Source: Hydrangea macrophylla
Lineage: Eukaryota; Streptophyta; Magnoliopsida; Cornales; Hydrangeaceae
DNA length: 64,000 nucleotides
Direction of reading: 5' to 3'
NCBI GenBank assembly: GCA_033977485.1
Contig: CM066991.1
Coordinates: 35,895,850-35,959,849, forward strand
Part shown: piece after piece, positions 58,301-64,000 of the stretch
Layout of the letters: every line of letters begins with the position of its first letter
How positions within the stretch are numbered: the stretch's first letter is position 1
The notes under the pieces: model-generated
What the model saw: the letters and a program-made list of their open reading frames with translations, nothing else
What the model was told of the DNA's origin: nothing
Database searches by the model: none
Translations under genes and position numbers: made by a program

Positions 58301-58303
58301 TAC

Positions 58304-58392
58304 ATAGGTTATTGAGACGAGATAGTGAACCAATACGAAAAAGAGTAATACTTGGGACACAACCATTCACACAACTTTTACTACACAACCCA
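58304..58392. repeat. 89-bp tandem copy of half a MITE plus its flank
   Basis: This segment (ATAGGTTATTGAGACGAG ... CTACACAACCCA) is repeated immediately at 58393-58481 with two or three differences. It contains the left flank, the left TSD sequence and the left arm of the adjacent MITE. Confidence 0.9.
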
Positions 58393-58430
58393 ATAGGTTA
58401 TTGAGACGAGATAGTGAACCAGTACGAAAA

Positions 58431-58566
58431 AGAGTAATGCTTGGGACACAACCATTCACACAACTTTTACTACACAACCCAATAAGTGTGTCTAGAGAGA
58501 GATAGACACACTTATTGGGTTGTGTAGTAAAAGTTGTGTGAATGGTTGTGTCCCAAGCATTACTCT
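58431..58566. mobile_element. Palindromic MITE, complete with TSD
   Basis: A 136-base almost perfect hairpin: AGAGTAATGCTTGGGACACA ... TGTGTCCCAAGCATTACTCT with a short AGAGAGAGAT loop. The 8-bp TSD is TACGAAAA at 58423-58430 and 58567-58574. It belongs to the same family as the MITEs at 22.9-23.8, 27.1 and 62.5 kb by its ends. Confidence 0.93.
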
Positions 58567-58574
58567 TACGAAAA

Positions 58575-60130
58575 ATATAGCAAGCTGATGTTCTCTCAAT
58601 ATGTATTAAGATAAGTCTTGTGTGTCTCACCAAGAAAACACTCTTTTGTGTGACACTGCACGAGATGATACTATTTCGCTTGTATAATTGGAAAAAGAAC
58701 CTTGAGATTTTTGTTTGCAGAAAAAGAAAAATTTGAGGAAAGATTAAGTTGAACACGAAAGAAAATTCAACTATATTTGTGATACCTAATCTAACTGATT
58801 GCAAGAAATAGTAAGATGTAATTTTTAACGTAGGTTTGTTCCTATACACTTAACACTTTACGGATAACATTGTGTACTTTTCGACTTTTACTCTCACTTT
58901 TAAGAGTATTTCTTACAAAGGAAATGAGAAAAGCATGTATGAGAATGAGGTGAAAGTAAGAAATAAATCATGGTAATATTTGGGAAGACAATGCAGTTGA
59001 TGATGACTAGAGGAAGTAATATGTTGATTGCATAATGTCTGCCTAGCTAATTCTGGAAATATATATGTATCTGTAGATTTTTTTTTCTTTGAAAATTCAT
59101 AACCTAATTGTCGTGCAATTCCAAAATAGAATTGTTGATAATGCATGTGTTGAAGATTTGGAAAATGTTGAATATTGTTGATTGTGTATTTTGTATTTTG
59201 TTCTTTTGTGGACCATTGGTTTTCTATTTTCAACCAATTTTGTAGTTTGTTTTGAAAATTTTGAGCTTCAATTTCGAGCATTATTGTTTTGTCGTGTATC
59301 TCTTCTTACCGCGAGGCAACACCATAACTAAGTCATATCATGACCTCCCGAGACTGTCCAATACTGCGACATTGAACCATGCTTGTACACATAAAGAACC
59401 GCTCGGGCCAATATTTAGAACCCTGTAAGTCCAACAGCAAAAGAGTCAAACTTAGAATGTGTTCTTTTTGCCTCAGCAGCATTTTTCGGGAGTCTATTGA
59501 TGTTCTAGTGCCGTTGAGATCTTCTTGATGGTGCAAGAATTACGTCATTCTGATGTTGTCTGAAAAGCTCATACCCGTTTTTTATTGTGTCAGTCTGATG
59601 ATTGCTGACAAGGTCATATTCCCGTTTTTAAAAATTTTCTTACAGGAAAAAGTCAGCACCTTCACGTACTACGAAGTGCATATGATCTTCCTAGATCATG
59701 GCTCCCCCTCTTTAAGGATTTGAGTTCCCACTATCTCGGAGCTTCAAATGGTGAAAATCATGCACCGACTGCTCTTTGCTTTGCTAAACCATTTAGTCTG
59801 ATTAGGTAATACGACTTTCTTCCCAATGTGGGACTCAACTTACCCTTCATAATTTTCCACTCTAGAATGTAATTTTCCGTTCGAGAGTTTTCTTTCATAA
59901 ACGAATTGTTCATCTCACGTGCAGGCTGCACAGTGTTGTGTTCTTCTTCTTCATCTAACCCGGAGGTTTTGAACAATTTCATAGAACAGATTTGCATGTA
60001 AAGTAGCAGGCAAAGTTGCACTGCATTCACTCGTCTTCGTCAAAATTTTACAAGGACTATGGATACACTTGATTTTCCTGTCTTCACTCTTCATCCTCTC
60101 CTTGCATACGTATAAGCCTAAGTTGCACGA
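58575..60130. other. Unassigned intron DNA
   Basis: No gene is recognised. TTCCCAATGTGGGACTCAAC at about 59818 is a word often found in LTRs of small plant retroelements; no boundaries were found. Confidence 0.4.
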
Positions 60131-60139
60131 AGTGGGAAA

Positions 60140-60305
60140 CAGGGTGGGGGTGGGGGTGGGGGTGGGGGCGGGGGCGAGGGTGGGAGCGGGAGCAGGGCGG
60201 GAAAGCGCCAAACTTTTCGAGGTTTCAAAGGTTTCTTCTTAAGCACGAAGGGAGTGGAAGCGGGGTTGGAAGCGGGAGCGGGAACGGGAGCGGGAGCGGG
60301 GGCGG
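60140..60305 (+). repeat. G-rich minisatellite pair, quadruplex-prone
   Basis: (GGGGGT)n passing into GGGGGC and GGGAGC units at 60140-60200, then GGAAGCGGGAGCGGGAACGG-type units at 60255-60305, separated by 55 bases of ordinary sequence. Many G-runs of three or more are on the + (gene sense) strand. Confidence 0.9.
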
Positions 60306-60446
60306 GGAGTGTGATCACTTTTAAAGATTCCTGCTTCTAAGGTATAAGCCAATGATGTCAGTAACTTCAGAGTTGTGCCTCATGCTATACTGACCATGCC
60401 AATCCTTTAGCAAATGTGACTCGTGCTGTAGGATTTACCTGTATCC

Positions 60447-61500
60447 CAGAGTCTGTGAGATACGGAAACAGAAACGTAAGACAAACACAATAACACAAAA
60501 TTATACATGGTTCAACACAAAACTAGGGCTACATCCATGGAGCTGCTGAGTTTTTCAGTATGCTTGAAAGCAGAAAGAGAAGATTACATAGTACATCGAT
60601 ATCGCCCTTGAATAACTAGTTGGATCCGCGAGATTGGGGCTAAGTGTATGCCACTATCGGGCAGGCTGGAACACTAACTTTTGGGTTCATCTAAACTTTT
60701 ATCTCCTGATGCTCTTGCTGATCCAAGAACTGTTGGGCTTTAGCATTAGCTTCCTCCTCTTTCCCAGTACACTGATGTTAACCAATTGCCAATTCAAGCT
60801 CAAAGGACTCTTTGTATACATGTTTTAAATGCAGACTCCTGCTGAAATTAAGCCGGAGATAAGCCAGGCTGGTATCCTGAGCTTTTATTTTTAATGCTTT
60901 GGGGTTATAGCCTTTGAGGAGGTGTAAATTGTCTAATTTACAACCTTTGATGGCCCATCATTCTGTAGGGTTTTAACCTATTAAGGATATGTGAGAGACA
61001 AAAACGAAAACGAATAGACAAATAAGAACACCAGATCTTACTTTGTTCACCTCCAAAACTAGGGCTATCTCCCCGGTGATGCTGAGATTTTCACTACGCT
61101 TAAAGGGGGATAATTTAGATACTCTGTGCCATGTGCCATGATGACTACATTGTCATGTTCAGATTATTGTTATGTGAGGACACGTGGAACCCCACAAGGA
61201 GGGTAACTACAATCTTGCAATTTTTAAAAGTAACCAATTGATGGTCCTAGAAGGTGAGATAGGGCTAGCAAAGCCACTGCCAAAATGGTTGAGGTAATGC
61301 ATTGCCGGGTTTAATTGATCTGGAGTTAGTCCCCTTCCTAGATTGTCTTTATTTATTTTCTTTTCTGATGAATTTTCCTTTTGGATCATCTTATATTATG
61401 GTGGTGCAAGGACATGTGGTACCCCACAAGTAGGTTCAGTCTTGCAGTTTTTAGAAGTAACCCATTGATAGTCCTAGATGGCAAGATAGGGATGGCTAAG
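60447..61500. repeat. Two pairs of diverged direct repeats
   Basis: AAAACTAGGGCTACATCC-type segments of about 130 bases lie at 60447-60580 and 60987-61115. A segment containing ACCCCACAAG and TAGTCCTAGA-type words of about 100 bases occurs at 61172-61272 and 61401-61500. They look like fragments of a retroelement LTR or leader duplicated in place; the class is not determined. Confidence 0.55.
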
Positions 61501-61944
61501 CATTTTCTTTGTCTTCTTCTTTTTTCGATTACCACTTCATTTCCGAGAAAAAGGAAGCTTAGATTTATTTGGAGTATGCAAGATAAAATGGATACTTGTC
61601 AGCTTTAGACCTGTCAAGTGTTTGGTATTGTCCAAGAATCGGACTTACTTTTCATGGTGCATTTTTGACATGTGACCTCATACTTTCTTTTACTTTACTT
61701 TTTCTTGTCAGTCTCTCAGTTTCGTTTGTAATTTTTTTTAAAAAAAAATAGTTTTATTTGTATTGGTTCCCATGCTTGGTATCTGTAATCTCCATTTTGG
61801 TCTAGATCATCAGCATTGGATGCTAGGAAGTTTTGAGACAAAAAGCTGGATTTTTTTCTTTATGGATTAGTGGGGCTTCATTGTAACCTTGTTTTACTTT
61901 ATGTTTTCAACTACACATGCTAACTCTTTTTCTATGTATTTTAG

Positions 61945-62174
61945 GTACTGTCTGTGATACCGTGGATTTATCAGAGGAAGAATGGGACAATACTGTTACA
62001 ACAAACCTGAAAGGATCATGGTTGGTGTCGAAGTTCGTCTGTAGACACATGCGTGACGCTAATATTGGGGGCTCGGTTATCAACATTTCGTCTATTGCTG
62101 GTCTTAACCGTGGGCAATTACCTGGAGGTGTTGCCTATAGTTGTGCAAAGACAGCTGTAAACTCCCTAACGAAG
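61945..62174 (+). CDS. Short-chain dehydrogenase/reductase, exon 2
   Basis: It begins after the acceptor TTTTAG at 61943-61944. Phase 1 from exon 1 restores [21 protein letters not shown], the expected continuation of plant FabG-like SDRs. It carries the catalytic set: Asn in TTNLKGSW, Ser in INISSIAG and Tyr-x-x-x-Lys in AYSCAK. It ends at LTK|GTAAAT, phase 0. There are no stops, frameshifts or changed catalytic residues. Together the two exons give 197 codons; the missing C-terminus (substrate-binding part, about 80-90 residues) should be in exon 3 beyond 64000. The preserved exons argue that the gene is still under selection despite the enormous intron. Confidence 0.92.
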
Positions 62175-62317
62175 GTAAATCCATTTGAAATGCCACAAGG
62201 ATTTTTTTAGAGCCAGATCTTCTCTATAAGTGGCATTATGACACAAAAGAACCAGGTTTTTCTCATAAAGAATTGACTAAGGTCAACCAGCAGTGCTAAC
62301 ATATGTAATGAGGTGTC

Positions 62318-62460
62318 ATGCCTTAATTACCCCAAGTTTTAGCAAACATGCAATATCAAGAACTATTCTAACCATAAAATACTCTAACACAAGCTATCGC
62401 AATCGCAAAAGCACAACCTGCCCCAAACATGCCCTATATGCTTTGGCATGTATACCTGAA
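62318..62460. repeat. Probable gypsy LTR scrap in intron 2
   Basis: TGTCATGCCTTAATTACCCC has the look of a chromovirus LTR start, but only about 140 bases are present before a MITE. Confidence 0.3.
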
Positions 62461-62466
62461 TGGGCA

Positions 62467-62631
62467 AAGGGTAATATTTGGGGCACAAACACTTTATACA
62501 AACACTTACAAACACACTCTATCTCTCTCCTAGGTGGCACTATGGGGTCCACTGAAATTATAGGGGTCCCACAATGCCACCCAGGAGAGAGATAGAGTGT
62601 GTTTGTAAGTGTTTGTGCCCCTAACATTGTT
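62467..62631. mobile_element. Palindromic MITE in SDR intron 2
   Basis: The arms GGGCACAAACACTTTATACA and CACTCTATCTCTCTCCTAGG pair with the inverted right half (GAGAGAGATAGAGTGTGTTT ... GTTTGTGCCCC). Ends TAATATTTGGGGCAC and GTGCCCCTAACATT; the TSD is not clear. Same family as the copies at 22.9-23.2 kb. Confidence 0.8.
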
Positions 62632-62728
62632 GATGGACAAATATGGAGGTAGTAGTGGCAGAAGTAGAAGGCTCAGGCTAGCGGGTGTATACGACCTGAC
62701 CCAACCTCCTGAACATTTGAACTTGGCT

Positions 62729-63165
62729 TGTTTATTAAACGAGTATGAAATCCAGGCTTGAGCTTGGCTTGTTTATTTTAATGACCCTGAAATATAAGCT
62801 TGATCTTGTAGTCGGTTCAATAACCTATTATTTAGGCTTGACCTTGGACTTGTTGAAATGTGTCGAGCTCATGTATCTTTAAAATTTCTGCATAGTTTTA
62901 CAATAGATGTATATATACAAGTCATTATACAAATCTTTTATCAAGCTTATTCACTAGCTCTTTCACGATCCTTATTCAAACGTGTTCACGACCTCTATCG
63001 AGCCGAGCTTATGAGTGTTTGAGCTTGGCTTGTTTATTAAATGAGCCTGAAATCTAGGCTTGAGCTGAGCTTGTTTATTAAACGAGCCGAGTCGAGCGAA
63101 GCCTTTGTCGAATATGTTCACAGGGGCTTGTTGAGCGGCTCGGCTCGTATATAGTCCTAGCTCTA
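62729..63165. repeat. hAT-like non-autonomous repeat with GCTTGGCTTGTTTATTAAA units
   Basis: The unit GAGCTTGGCTTGTTTATTAA with CGAGCC ends occurs four times (about 62717, 62761, 63021, 63065), and the right end contains GAGCGGCTCGGCTCGTATA. This word family is common in plant hAT MITEs. The borders and TSD were not resolved. Confidence 0.4.
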
Positions 63166-63169
63166 GTCA

Positions 63170-64000
63170 TGAGACGTATAAGAGCCTTGATCTCCTCGTA
63201 GGAAAGAATTGGGATCACGGAAGCTGAAACTGAGTCCACAGGCGAAAGGACTGAAGAGTGCGATTCTACAGATGTCAACTGGGCATGAGACCTAGGGGCT
63301 GCTCCGAAGCGACCTCCTTTGCCTCGTGCGGCCATGTTTCTAGCAACTCTCCCTCGTATGTGTCAATTTGCCGCAATAGTCACACACCCAACTTGTCTTT
63401 GTCATCACTAGTGGAAACCACCCAGCCACCATCACAACCCTTGCTGATTCCTTTACCATCCAGTTGAGAATTAGAGACAAAGGTTGATCTATCTTGAGCA
63501 AATGACTGATGCATAGCATTCCTTCAGCAGTTCTCTCCCTGAACATAAGCAAACACCTGATCGAGTGCACGAATTGGATCACGTCCTATCACTTGCACTC
63601 AAGTGGGATCGAACTCCACATTAAAGCCAGCTAAGAACTCAAAAACACGCTCCTATTCCATCATCTTCATAATATTTTTAGCTCGGATAATCGTCTTGAA
63701 ATGCCTGATACTGATCTAACTCTTGCCACATACATCGCAAGAGGCTGTAATAGCAAATGAGGATATATCTCTCTTTTTATGCTCGTGAACCCTTATGCTT
63801 CAAGTTATATCTGTAAGTAGTATTCCCCTGAGAATAAGTCGGAGAAATAGTATGTCATATCTTTTGTGTAGTCTTCAAAAACAAATAACAATTGCTATCT
63901 TAGGTTCATCGATAGAAGAATCATGATATAGCAGTAGAATTTTTTGCATCCTATGTGACAAAAGGTGGATCCGTATTAGGTGGTGCCACAATTGTTCCAA
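63170..64000 (-). pseudogene. gag: copia gag fragment with zinc knuckle, minus strand
   Basis: On the - strand the sequence encodes RVFEFLAGFNVEFDPT, GRDPIRALDQVFAYVQGE and, after a frame change, VCDYCGKLTHTRESC followed by WKLHGR. This is the CX2CX4HX4C knuckle of the Retrofit-like copia gag (UBN2/gag-polypeptide type). A TGA breaks it near 63600 and a frameshift lies near 63560. It lies in intron 2 of the SDR gene and continues beyond the window edge. The C-terminal linker runs to about 63170. Confidence 0.75.

Noticed and set aside
58913..59281. 122-aa frame rich in Gln/Asn/Lys
   Set aside because: No motif, AT-rich composition, no splice or start context; treated as chance.
60118..60318. 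Pro/Ala-rich frame (PAPAPVPAPAS, PPPPPPPPP)
   Set aside because: Antisense translation of the G-rich minisatellite; no gene context.

Overview
This window is plant nuclear DNA, almost certainly from a eudicot with a repeat-rich genome. Evidence for this: two copia lineages (one Sirevirus-type), dual-RNase-H (Tat-type) gypsy elements, an RTE-clade LINE, PIF/Harbinger and hAT-type MITEs, and GT-AG introns in host exons. I cannot name the species. Only two host-type genes are visible: a classical short-chain dehydrogenase/reductase (SDR) on the + strand and the first exon of a GILT-type thiol reductase on the - strand. No tRNA, rRNA or CRISPR was recognised.

Layout. 1-5108: decayed copia element (LTR, PBS, gag, protease, integrase, half of RT), broken off and joined directly to the 5'-truncated 3' half of a Sirevirus (5109-8894: RT, RNase H, GTCGAC palindrome array, repeated polypurine tracts, LTR). 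8895-11405: gag-only gypsy derivative with its 3' LTR. 11406-13983: PBS stub plus a 2.4-kb gypsy LTR on the - strand. 15.3-20.4 kb: a composite of nested terminal inverted repeats holding a spliced PIF/Harbinger transposase fragment and GILT exon 1. 20.4-23.8 kb: a hAT MITE with a perfect 8-bp TSD, a Tourist-like MITE with TTA TSD, and several palindromic MITEs, one ending about 110 bp upstream of the SDR start codon.

23946-62174: SDR exon 1 ([12 protein letters not shown]) and exon 2 (catalytic N, S, YxxxK) are separated by an intron of about 37.6 kb. Their phases match and both are undamaged. The intron holds a layered set of insertions: a copia 3' fragment; gypsy element A (28580-55115); gypsy element B (32938-53059) inserted into A with a perfect 5-bp TSD (GCCGA); and inside B both a solo LTR (40759-42575) and a full-length RTE LINE (47921-51122, 17-bp TSD). 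Exon 3 is not in the window.

The most unusual object is element B. Its two LTRs are nearly identical, so it is young. Its gag region encodes three related capsid-like domains, and between the first and second lie a Lys/Arg-rich stretch and thirteen consecutive heptads of the form Y-S/E-P-A/E-S-P-x, closely resembling the RNA polymerase II CTD heptad. It also has an antisense ORF resembling a plant-mobile-domain protein. Its protease has lost the catalytic Asp, so it was probably copied in trans.

62.3-64 kb: intron 2 with a gypsy LTR scrap, another MITE of the palindromic family, a hAT-like repeat and an antisense copia gag pseudogene.
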